From NCBI GenBank assembly GCA_009693345.1, contig SHXL01000139.1, positions 1-7,243 on the forward strand: a stretch of DNA of 7,243 nt, given 5' to 3'. Below, one piece after another: positions 1 to 6,821 of the stretch. Positions within the stretch are counted from its first letter, which is position 1; every line of letters starts with the position of its first letter. The position numbers and the translations under genes are program-made. The notes beneath the pieces were generated by a model. That model made no database searches, was not told where the DNA came from, and worked only from the letters and a program-made list of their open reading frames with translations. The DNA comes from Betaproteobacteria bacterium (GTDB lineage: Bacteria; Pseudomonadota; Gammaproteobacteria; Burkholderiales; SG8-39).

Positions 1-2449
1 GCAGACGCTGACGGACAAGGAGTACCAGATCCTGCGCGACGCCTCGATCGCCGTGTTGCGCGAGATCGGCGTGGATACCGGCGGCTCGAACGTGCAGTTC
101 GCCATCAATCCGAAGGATGGACGCATGGTGGTGATCGAGATGAACCCGCGCGTGTCGCGTTCCTCGGCGCTCGCCTCCAAGGCGACCGGCTTTCCGATCG
201 CCAAGGTGGCGGCCAAGCTCGCGGTCGGCTACACGCTGGACGAAGTCGCCAACGAGGTCACCGGCGGGGCGACCCCCGCATCTTTCGAGCCGGCCATCGA
301 CTACGTCGTCGTCAAGGTGCCGCGCTTCGCCTTCGAGAAGTTTCCGCAGGCCAACGACCGCCTCACCACGCAGATGAAATCGGTCGGTGAGGTAATGGCG
401 ATCGGGCGCACCTTCCAGGAATCGTTCCAGAAGGCGCTGCGCGGCCTGGAGGTGGGGGTAGACGGCCTGAACCAGAAGACGCGGGATCGCGAGACGCTGG
501 AACGCGAGCTCGGCGAGCCCGGCCCGGAGCGCATCTGGTACGTCGGCGACGCTTTCGAGAACGGCTTCACCATGGAAGAAGTGCACCGCCTGACGCACAT
601 CGACCCCTGGTTCCTCGCCCAGATCAAGGAGATCGTTGATCTGGAAATGGAGCTGGACGACCAGAAGCTCGAGGACGTTGACGGGGAAATGCTTCGCAGG
701 CTGAAACGCAAGGGATTCTCGGACCGGCGTCTCGCGTACCTGTTCAACACCAATGAAAGTGAAGTCAGAAGCAAACGGCACAAACTGAGCATTCGCCCGG
801 TCTACAAGCGGGTGGACACCTGCGCCGCCGAGTTTGCGACGCGTACCGCCTACCTGTACTCCACCTACGAGGAGGAATGCGAGGCCGACCCGAGCGGGAG
901 GAAGAAAATCATGGTGCTGGGCGGCGGTCCGAACCGCATCGGGCAGAGCATCGAATTCGACTACTGCTGCGTGCACGCGGCGATGGCGCTGCGCGAGGAC
1001 GGCTTCGAGACCATCATGGTCAACTGCAACCCGGAGACCGTATCCACCGATTACGACGCCTCCGACCGCCTCTACTTTGAGCCGCTGACGCTGGAAGACG
1101 TGCTCGAGATCGTCGACAAGGAAAAACCCTTCGGCGTGATCGTGCAGTACGGCGGCCAGACGCCGCTCAAGCTCGCGCGCGACCTCGCCGCCGCGGGCGT
1201 GCCGATCATCGGCACCAGCGCCGACATGATTGATGTAGCGGAGGATCGCGAGCGCTTCCAGAAACTGCTGCAGAAGCTCAAACTCAAGCAGCCGCCCAAC
1301 CGCACCGCCCGTTCGGCACCGGAGGCCGTCAGGTGCGCCGAAGAGATCGGCTATCCGGTGGTGGTGCGCCCGAGCTACGTGCTGGGCGGGCGCGCCATGG
1401 AGATCGTGCACCAGCAGTCGGAACTCGAGCGCTACATGGAAAACGCCGTGCGCGTGTCGAATGATTCGCCCGTGCTGCTCGATCGCTACCTGTCGGACGC
1501 GATCGAAGTGGACGTGGATGCGGTGTCGGACGGCAAGGACGTCCTGATCGCCGGCATCATGGAGCACATCGAGCAGGCGGGCGTGCATTCGGGCGATTCA
1601 GCCTGCTGCCTGCCGCCGCATTCTCTCGCCAGTCACATCGAGCGCGAACTGCGCCGGCAGACGGTGCTCATGGCCAAAGCCCTCGGCGTGGTCGGGCTCA
1701 TGAACGTGCAGTTCGCGATCCAGCGCGGCACGGTGTACGTGCTGGAGGTCAACCCGCGCGCCTCGCGCACCGTGCCCTTCGTTTCCAAGGCGACCGGCAT
1801 TCCCTGGGCCAAGATCGCGGCGCGTTGCATGGCGGGCATCTCGCTGGCACAGCAGGGCGTGACGAGGGAAGTGGTGCCGCCTTATTTTTCGGTGAAGGAA
1901 GCGGTGTTCCCGTTCGTGAAATTCCCGGGCGTGGACACCATCCTCGGCCCGGAGATGAAATCCACGGGCGAAGTCATGGGCGTCGGCCAGACTTTCGGCG
2001 AGGCATTCATCAAGTCGCAGATCGCCGCGGGCATCAAGCTGCCCAAGGCGGGGCGCGCCTTCATCAGCGTGCGCGACGGCGACAAGCTCACCGCCGTGAC
2101 CGTGGCGCGCGACCTCGCGCAGCTCGGCTTCACACTGGTTGCGACGCGGGGCACGGCACAGGTGATCGCGGCGCACGGGCTGCAGGCGGCCACCATCAAC
2201 AAGGTCGCCGAGGGCCGGCCGCACATCGTGGACATGATCAAGAATGGCGACATCAGCTTCATCGTCAACACGGTCGAGGACACGCGCACCGCGATCTCCG
2301 ACTCGCGCTCGATCCGCACCACCGCCCTCGCCAAGCGGGTGACCTACTACACCACCATCGCCGGCGCCCAGGCCGCCTGCACTGGCATGAAGGCGCTGGA
2401 GTCGCTCGAACCTTATCGCTTGCAGGAACTGCACGCAAAACTGCACTAA
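1..2449 (+). CDS. carB: Carbamoyl-phosphate synthase large subunit, 5'-truncated by window edge
   Basis: CarB makes carbamoyl phosphate from bicarbonate, two ATP and ammonia delivered by CarA, feeding pyrimidine and arginine synthesis in the cytoplasm. The reading frame is already open at base 2 (QTLTDKEYQ...) and gives 815 residues. By alignment from memory, the first corresponds to about residue 254 of the 1073-residue E. coli protein, so roughly a quarter is missing off the left edge. What remains is the end of the first ATP-grasp domain with metal ligands in VQFA (bases 95-97) and IEMNPRVSRSS, the oligomerization domain (about bases 480-780), the second synthetase half opening with KIMVLGGGPNRIGQ, its ligands in NVQFA (Gln at 1709-1711) and LEVNPRASRTVPF, and the C-terminal MGS-like allosteric domain (from about 2050) with SVRDGD, ATRGTA and NKVAEGRPHI. 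The two synthetase halves show the family's internal duplication. The stop is 9 bp before greA. The gene looks intact within the window. Confidence 0.97.
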   Translation, partial: QTLTDKEYQILRDASIAVLREIGVDTGGSNVQFAINPKDGRMVVIEMNPRVSRSSALASKATGFPIAKVAAKLAVGYTLDEVANEVTGGATPASFEPAIDYVVVKVPRFAFEKFPQANDRLTTQMKSVGEVMAIGRTFQESFQKALRGLEVGVDGLNQKTRDRETLERELGEPGPERIWYVGDAFENGFTMEEVHRLTHIDPWFLAQIKEIVDLEMELDDQKLEDVDGEMLRRLKRKGFSDRRLAYLFNTNESEVRSKRHKLSIRPVYKRVDTCAAEFATRTAYLYSTYEEECEADPSGRKKIMVLGGGPNRIGQSIEFDYCCVHAAMALREDGFETIMVNCNPETVSTDYDASDRLYFEPLTLEDVLEIVDKEKPFGVIVQYGGQTPLKLARDLAAAGVPIIGTSADMIDVAEDRERFQKLLQKLKLKQPPNRTARSAPEAVRCAEEIGYPVVVRPSYVLGGRAMEIVHQQSELERYMENAVRVSNDSPVLLDRYLSDAIEVDVDAVSDGKDVLIAGIMEHIEQAGVHSGDSACCLPPHSLASHIERELRRQTVLMAKALGVVGLMNVQFAIQRGTVYVLEVNPRASRTVPFVSKATGIPWAKIAARCMAGISLAQQGVTREVVPPYFSVKEAVFPFVKFPGVDTILGPEMKSTGEVMGVGQTFGEAFIKSQIAAGIKLPKAGRAFISVRDGDKLTAVTVARDLAQLGFTLVATRGTAQVIAAHGLQAATINKVAEGRPHIVDMIKNGDISFIVNTVEDTRTAISDSRSIRTTALAKRVTYYTTIAGAQAACTGMKALESLEPYRLQELHAKLH

Positions 2450-2458
2450 ACTCTAGCC

Positions 2459-2932
2459 ATGGCCAAAACCCCGATGACCACGCGCGGCGCGGAATTGCTG
2501 CGCGTGGAGTTGCACCGCCTGAAGACCGCAGACCGCCCCAACGTGATCGCCGCTATTGCGGAGGCTCGCGCGCATGGCGATCTTTCGGAAAACGCCGAGT
2601 ACGATGCGGCGCGGGCGCAGCAGGGTTTCATCGAGGGCCGCATTTCCGAGCTTGAGGCAAAGCTCGGCAATGCCCAGGTCATCGACCCGAAGCTGCTCGA
2701 TGCGGACGGGCGCTGCGTGTTCGGCGCCACGGTCGACCTCGAGGAGAAGGGCAAGCCGGCGGCCACCTACCAGATCGTCGGCGACGATGAGGCCGACATC
2801 AAGCAGGGCCGGATCTCGATCAATTCGCCGATCGCCCGTGCCCTGATCGGCAAGGAAACCGGCGACATCGTCGATGCGCAGACGCCGGGCGGCGTGAAGT
2901 GCTACGAGATTCTGGACGTGCGGTACGGGTAG
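2459..2932 (+). CDS. greA: Transcription elongation factor GreA
   Basis: GreA enters the secondary channel of RNA polymerase and stimulates cleavage of backtracked RNA, restarting stalled complexes. The 157-residue product matches the usual length (158 in E. coli). Residues 1 to about 75 form the coiled-coil domain with the signature HGDLSENAEYDAAR; the two tip acidic residues needed for cleavage are present as Asp41 and Glu44. The C-terminal FKBP-like polymerase-binding domain carries FGATV, YQIVGDDEAD, ISINSPIARALIGK and TPGG. The ATG is chosen because the alignment with known GreA starts there. It lies 9 bp after the carB stop with no good Shine-Dalgarno, so translation is probably coupled to carB. 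A carB-greA pair is a recurring arrangement in betaproteobacteria (from memory). No terminator is visible after the stop. Confidence 0.97.
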   Translation: MAKTPMTTRGAELLRVELHRLKTADRPNVIAAIAEARAHGDLSENAEYDAARAQQGFIEGRISELEAKLGNAQVIDPKLLDADGRCVFGATVDLEEKGKPAATYQIVGDDEADIKQGRISINSPIARALIGKETGDIVDAQTPGGVKCYEILDVRYG

Positions 2933-2963
2933 AGAGAAGCCCGCCTACCAACTGCTTTGACGC

Positions 2964-3533
2964 ATGAACGCGTTCAGAACGTTCTGGTTTGTCCTGCGCC
3001 AGCGCCGCGCCGGAAACCGGGTCTCCCTGTTTGCGTACATCAAGGGCCACGACCGGATCATTCTCGGGCGCGGCTGCAAAATTCATGCGGATGCTTCGGT
3101 CGACGCGTCGCGCAGCCCCGGCGTGCGTTTCGGCGACAAGGTGACGCTGAATCGCTACGCCTACGTGCAAGGCGGCAATGGCGGCGTGCGTCTGGGCGAT
3201 CGCGTCGAAATCAATAATTTCTGCATCGTCAATGGCACTGGCGGCGTCGATATCGGCGACTACACGGTGATCGGCCCGGGAGCGCGCATCATCTCCTACC
3301 AGCATCGCTATGCGCGCGGCGCAACCATCCAATCGCAGCCCGTCGATGCAAGACCGATTCGCATCGGCCGCGATGTGTGGCTCGGAGCAAACGCCATCAT
3401 CCTCGCGGGCGTCACCATTGGCGACGGCGCCGTGGTGGCCGCCGGAGCCGTCGTGCGCAATGACGTGCCGGCCTATGCGGTGGTCGCGGGCGTCCCCGCG
3501 GCGGTGAAGAAGATGCGAGAACCGGCGCAGTGA
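2964..3533 (+). CDS. Hexapeptide-repeat (left-handed beta-helix) acyltransferase
   Basis: The 189-residue product belongs to the LbH acyltransferase superfamily (NodL/LacA/WcaF/Vat-like), which transfers acetyl or other acyl groups from acyl-CoA to sugars or small acceptors. Imperfect hexapeptide repeats run from about residue 34 to 175, for example VRLGDRVEINNF, VDIGDYTVIGPGA, IRIGRDVWLGANA and VTIGDGAVVAAGAVV, closing with the usual VPAYAVVAGVPA. His114 in SYQHRY sits where the family's catalytic histidine normally lies. There is no signal peptide or membrane segment, so it is cytoplasmic. An in-frame TGA lies one codon before the ATG, so this is the earliest possible ATG start; its Shine-Dalgarno is poor (the nearest purine run, GAGAGAAG, is about 25 bp upstream). 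Its stop overlaps the start of the ligase-like gene, which suggests an O-acetyltransferase acting on a polysaccharide precursor. The acceptor cannot be read from sequence; a serine acetyltransferase-like role is less likely given the neighbour. Confidence 0.9.
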   Translation: MNAFRTFWFVLRQRRAGNRVSLFAYIKGHDRIILGRGCKIHADASVDASRSPGVRFGDKVTLNRYAYVQGGNGGVRLGDRVEINNFCIVNGTGGVDIGDYTVIGPGARIISYQHRYARGATIQSQPVDARPIRIGRDVWLGANAIILAGVTIGDGAVVAAGAVVRNDVPAYAVVAGVPAAVKKMREPAQ

Positions 3534-4846
3534 GTACGTGGGCGGCTGGTGCAGGCCATGCGCTGCTCGTGGCCTGGCTTGCAGTGATGACGTTCCTGTT
3601 CCATGTGCCGCACACCATTGCCCTGCGCAATTTGCTTCTTGTTGCCGGCATCGTGCTGATCGTTGCCGGCTGGTGCAGGCGGCCGCGGCCATCCTTGCCG
3701 GCGTCCCTGCGTGCGTGCGCTTGGGCGCTCCTGGTACTCACCGCCTGGATGGCGCTTCAGGCGGTGCTGTTCTCGTCGGCGACGGGGTACGCGCTGGGGC
3801 GTTTGCGCGGCGACTGGCTGATGCACTTTGTCGCTGGTGCTACGGCGGCTTTTATTGCGTACCGCGTTCGACCCTCCAATGCCCTGCACCCTGTGGTCTT
3901 CGCCCTGGGGCTGGCCGTGGCGCTGGTGCTCCTGCATCAGGCCCGCCTGTGGGTAACGACCGGCACATGGACACTCCGCGTGATGCCGTATGCCGAGCTT
4001 GATTATCAGAGCACGGTGCACGGCATGCTGGCGGCGCTGGTCATTGGCGATCGCGCATGCCTTGTCGTACACGGGCAATCGCCCCTCGCGCTGGGCGCGC
4101 GCACGGGTTGGCTCTTGTGCGCCTTCGTTCTTGGAACGGATGTGCTCTTCCAGGCGCGCAACGGGACGGCGGTGGTGATCGCGCTGCTCGTGGCGGGGAT
4201 CGCTCTGATCCTGTGGCTGCGGACTGCCCGGAGGCGGCGTATTTTCGTTCTTGGCGCAGCCGCGCTGGCCGCCGGCCTGGTGGCACTCGCGAGCTGGCAT
4301 ACCGATAACCGCTGGTCCGGTTTTGCTGAATCGTATGCGCTGGGATGGACCGCGGAAAGCACCTGCTGGTACAACTACGTCGAGGCCAATTGCCCGACCA
4401 CGCTCTCCGGCGCGCCGCTGGAAGAATCCGCCTACCGCCGCGCCGCCTGGGCGCGGGAGGCGGTGCGTGCCATCGAGCAGCATCCGCTCGGCCTGGGATA
4501 CGGCCACGATGCCTTCGGACGCGCGCTGCAACAGCGCTACGGCATCGCCGGCTGGGGCAGCAGTCACAGCGGATGGCTGGATTTTGCGTTGGGCGTCGGC
4601 CTGCCGGGGCTGGTCCTGCTGCTCGTAAGTGGAGCGCTTGCCGTGCGAGGCGGATGGCGGCAGTTCCGGACGCACGACGACGGCACGGGGCTGCTATTCA
4701 GCTTCTTTGTCGGCGGCTACCTGCTGCGCTGCCTGCTCGACGGCCACCTGTCCGGCTGGCGGCTGGGTCTGTTCACATTCATATGTGGCATCATCATTGC
4801 CTCGATGAGGCCGCGGAATTATGAGAAAAGGGTGTACGGTGAATAG
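3530..4846 (+). CDS. O-antigen ligase/polymerase-like multispanning membrane protein (WaaL/Wzy type)
   Basis: This 438-residue hydrophobic protein shows about 11-12 membrane segments by eye (roughly residues 11-25, 30-48, 62-82, 97-112, 120-138, 163-180, 192-206, 213-231, 238-255, 349-373, 387-404, 411-426). A long, presumably periplasmic loop lies at about 256-345. That is the architecture of the O-antigen ligase/Wzy polymerase family, whose members join or polymerize undecaprenyl-linked glycans on the periplasmic face. Supporting motifs are FQARNGT (Arg210) before a hydrophobic run, HPLGLGYGHDAFG (318-330), and SSHSGWLDFALGVGLPG, with His346 in the position of the catalytic histidine known from WaaL. 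Cys279 and Cys288 in the loop could form a disulfide. The start is GTG, within GTGA shared with the acyltransferase stop, indicating translational coupling. Sequence cannot decide between ligase, polymerase and protein O-oligosaccharyltransferase. Confidence 0.82.
   Translation: MSTWAAGAGHALLVAWLAVMTFLFHVPHTIALRNLLLVAGIVLIVAGWCRRPRPSLPASLRACAWALLVLTAWMALQAVLFSSATGYALGRLRGDWLMHFVAGATAAFIAYRVRPSNALHPVVFALGLAVALVLLHQARLWVTTGTWTLRVMPYAELDYQSTVHGMLAALVIGDRACLVVHGQSPLALGARTGWLLCAFVLGTDVLFQARNGTAVVIALLVAGIALILWLRTARRRRIFVLGAAALAAGLVALASWHTDNRWSGFAESYALGWTAESTCWYNYVEANCPTTLSGAPLEESAYRRAAWAREAVRAIEQHPLGLGYGHDAFGRALQQRYGIAGWGSSHSGWLDFALGVGLPGLVLLLVSGALAVRGGWRQFRTHDDGTGLLFSFFVGGYLLRCLLDGHLSGWRLGLFTFICGIIIASMRPRNYEKRVYGE
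4826..4832 (+). promoter_or_regulatory. Shine-Dalgarno for the Bug-family binding protein
   Basis: The purine run AAAAGGG lies 6 bp before the GTG at 4839, an ordinary spacing. This is the main reason for preferring that GTG over the in-frame ATG at 4821, which has no comparable site (CGGAATT precedes it). The site lies inside the last codons of the membrane protein gene. Confidence 0.6.
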
Positions 4847-5810
4847 CATTCGATTCCTGCTTTTGCTCCTCGCCGCAGTCGCAATTCATTCGCATGCGCA
4901 AGCGCAAGGCTTTCCCTCGAAGCCGATCCGCATCGTGGTGCCGTTCCCGGCGGGCGGCACTACCGATATCGCCGCGCGCATCGTGGCGCAGCGCATGCAG
5001 GAATCTATGGGGCAGCCGGTGCTGGTGGAGAATCGCGGCGGCGCGGGCGGCACCATTGGCGCCGACGCGGTGGCCAAGTCGGCGCCCGACGGCTACACGC
5101 TGCTGATGCACAACATCACTTTTCCGCTCGCCTCGACATCGCTCGCGCTTGCCGGACGCCTGCCGTACAACCTCGACACCGACTTTGCCGGTGTCTCCAT
5201 CGTGGTCAACGTCCCCTTGGTGCTTACCGCGCATCCGTCCGTGCCGGTCAAGGACCTGAAGGAACTCGCGGCGCTGCTGAAAGGCGACCCGAACCTCAAG
5301 TACACCTATGGCTCGACCGGCCCGGGTTCGTTCATGAACGTGATCGGCGAGGCATTCAAGAAGGAGGTGGGCGTCGACATGACCCACATCCCGTTCAAGG
5401 GGGCCGCGCCGCTGAAGCAGGAATTGCTCGCGGGCCGGTTGAATATCGGCGGCGACCAGCTCTCGTCATCGCTCGCCGAGATCAAGTCGGGAAAGTTGAA
5501 GGCGCTGGCGACCCATGGCGCCAAGCGCATTCCCGAACTGCCAGAGGTGCCGACGGTGCGCGAGCTCGGCTTTCCGGCCCTCGAACTCGAAGGCTGGAAC
5601 GGCCTGTTCGTCGCGGCGAATACACCAAAAGAGATCATCGACCGGCTGAACAAGGAAGCGGTGGCCGCGGCAAAGCATCCGGACACCGTGAAGCGCTTCA
5701 CCGACCTCGCCGCCGAGGCGGTAGGCTCCTTGCCCGCCGACCAGGACGCCATCGTGCGCCGCCAGGCGGCCCAGTTCCGCCCGATCATCCAGACGATCAA
5801 GCTCGAGTAG
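4839..5810 (+). CDS. Bug-family (TctC-type) tripartite tricarboxylate transporter substrate-binding protein
   Basis: This is a secreted periplasmic solute receptor of the kind that delivers carboxylates or related small molecules to TctA/TctB permeases. From the GTG the product is 323 residues, the usual family length. It has a signal peptide (MNSIRFLLLLLAAVAIHSHA, cleavage probable after Ala22 in AQA-QG), then the family hallmark FPSKPIRIVVPFPAGGTTDI (25-44), ENRGGAGGTIGADAVAKS (64-81), PDGYTLL (83-89), a HIPFKGAAP loop (183-191), and PELPEVPTVRELG (232-244). An in-frame ATG at 4821 would add six residues (MRKGCT) before the signal peptide and is less likely. The gene overlaps the membrane protein gene by 8 bp. 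No TctA or TctB gene is in the window, so it is an orphan receptor here; such orphans are abundant in Burkholderiales. The ligand cannot be predicted. Confidence 0.93.
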   Translation: MNSIRFLLLLLAAVAIHSHAQAQGFPSKPIRIVVPFPAGGTTDIAARIVAQRMQESMGQPVLVENRGGAGGTIGADAVAKSAPDGYTLLMHNITFPLASTSLALAGRLPYNLDTDFAGVSIVVNVPLVLTAHPSVPVKDLKELAALLKGDPNLKYTYGSTGPGSFMNVIGEAFKKEVGVDMTHIPFKGAAPLKQELLAGRLNIGGDQLSSSLAEIKSGKLKALATHGAKRIPELPEVPTVRELGFPALELEGWNGLFVAANTPKEIIDRLNKEAVAAAKHPDTVKRFTDLAAEAVGSLPADQDAIVRRQAAQFRPIIQTIKLE

Positions 5811-5834
5811 CGGCCCGGCACGCGCCCCGGAATT

Positions 5835-6821
5835 TCATTCGATCACCCGGTCGGCACGCGCAAGCAGGGATTGCGGCATCTTGAGGCCGAGCGCGTCCGC
5901 CGTCTTGCGGTTGATGATGAAGTAATACCGCGTCGGCTGCTCGAACGGCATATCTGCCGGCTTGGCGCCCTTGAGTATCTTGTCCACGAAAATCCCAGCG
6001 CGGCGGAAATTGTCATTGTTATCCGCTCCATAGCTCATCAGCCCACCGACTTCAGCATATCCGGCGAACGCATAAATCGAAGGCAGACGGTGCTTCAGCG
6101 CTAGCGCGGCAATCTGCGCCCGATGCTGGAACAGAAACGCATCGGCCAGAATGATCATGGCATCGGTGCGTTCGCGCGCCAGCAATGCGAAGCTGCTTTC
6201 GATTTCACCTGGCGTGCCTACGCTCATCGGCAGCACCTGTTTGCCGATCTTCTCTGCTGCGGTCCGGTAACGCAAAATTAGCGAAGCATGCGCGCCATTC
6301 GCCGGGTTGGTGAGCAAACTGAAGCGGTGCAGTTTTGGAATTGCGATAGTCAACAATTCGACCAGCTTGGGAGCCGTATCGTCGGTGCCGTTGGACATGC
6401 CGGTAATATTGCCGCCCGGCCGCGCGAGACTGGCGGCAAAGCCCTCGCTTACCGGATCAGGCGAAGAGATGACGACGATGGGAATCGTGGCCGTCGCCTG
6501 TTTCGCAGCGCGGGTCGCGCCTGAACCCAGCGCCAGAATCAGGTCTACGTTCTGCCGAACAAGTTCTCCCGCGAACCCACCCGCGCGATCCTTGTCGCCT
6601 TCCGCGAAGCGTGCTTCGAGCACAATATTCTTGCCCTCGACATAACCATTTTCGCGCAAACCCTGTATCAATGCACCGTACCTTCCGGCATCCACCGTAG
6701 ATTGGCGCGAACCGAAGTCCAAATAATCGATTCGCCAGACCTTGCCTTGTTGTTGGGCGAACGAGGCGAGCGGCGCGGCGCCAAGCGCCAGCAGTGCAAT
6801 TACTGTGTCTCGCCTGTTCAT
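5835..6821 (-). CDS. ABC-type substrate-binding protein (COG2984 / PF04392 type)
   Basis: The 328-residue product is a periplasmic binding protein of the ABC_sub_bind family (TrpX-like), thought to bind aromatic amino acids or related ligands; many members have no assigned ligand. The N-terminus MNRRDTVIALLALGAAPLAS is a signal peptide with a Tat-like twin arginine and probable cleavage after Ala22 (SFA-QQQ). Family motifs follow: QGLRENGYVEGKNI (53-66), DLILALGSGATRAAKQAT (93-110), DPVSEGFAASLARPGGNITG (122-141), a second lobe with LLTNPAN (169-175), and near the end GLMSYG and a KGAKPADMPFEQPTRYYF-type segment. The start is fixed by the signal peptide; there is no clear Shine-Dalgarno. Its ATG overlaps the stop of the decayed PIN frame as ATGA. 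Its stop faces the Bug gene across 24 bp. No ABC permease or ATPase gene is in the window, so it is an orphan receptor as seen here. The gene is intact. Confidence 0.92.
   Translation of the reverse strand: MNRRDTVIALLALGAAPLASFAQQQGKVWRIDYLDFGSRQSTVDAGRYGALIQGLRENGYVEGKNIVLEARFAEGDKDRAGGFAGELVRQNVDLILALGSGATRAAKQATATIPIVVISSPDPVSEGFAASLARPGGNITGMSNGTDDTAPKLVELLTIAIPKLHRFSLLTNPANGAHASLILRYRTAAEKIGKQVLPMSVGTPGEIESSFALLARERTDAMIILADAFLFQHRAQIAALALKHRLPSIYAFAGYAEVGGLMSYGADNNDNFRRAGIFVDKILKGAKPADMPFEQPTRYYFIINRKTADALGLKMPQSLLARADRVIE

Noticed and set aside
1598..2446. 282-codon open frame on the minus strand within carB
   Set aside because: Antisense to highly conserved CarB sequence, His/Arg/Asp-rich without motifs; a shadow frame.
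1825..2655. 276-codon plus-strand frame overlapping the end of carB and the start of greA
   Set aside because: Both overlapped genes are certain in another frame, and this product is a Gly/Arg/His-rich shifted translation.
3543..3680. 14-bp direct repeat CGGCTGGTGCAGGC at 3543-3556 and 3667-3680
   Set aside because: The copies are 124 bp apart in different codon phases, with no flanking similarity or associated element; chance in GC-rich coding DNA.
2820..3692. 290-codon open frame on the minus strand across the greA end and the acyltransferase
   Set aside because: It spans three recognisable plus-strand genes, has low-complexity composition and no recognisable motif; a codon-bias shadow.
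3473..4675. 400-codon open frame on the minus strand, antisense to the ligase-like gene
   Set aside because: Its product is rich in Arg, Gln, His and Pro with no domain pattern, as expected from an antisense frame in high-GC coding DNA; the plus-strand frame gives a coherent membrane protein.
5811..5834. Possible bidirectional terminator between the converging binding-protein genes (CCGG, 8-base spacer, CCGG, then AATTT)
   Set aside because: The stem is only 4 bp and no proper U-tract follows on either strand, so it is too weak to call.
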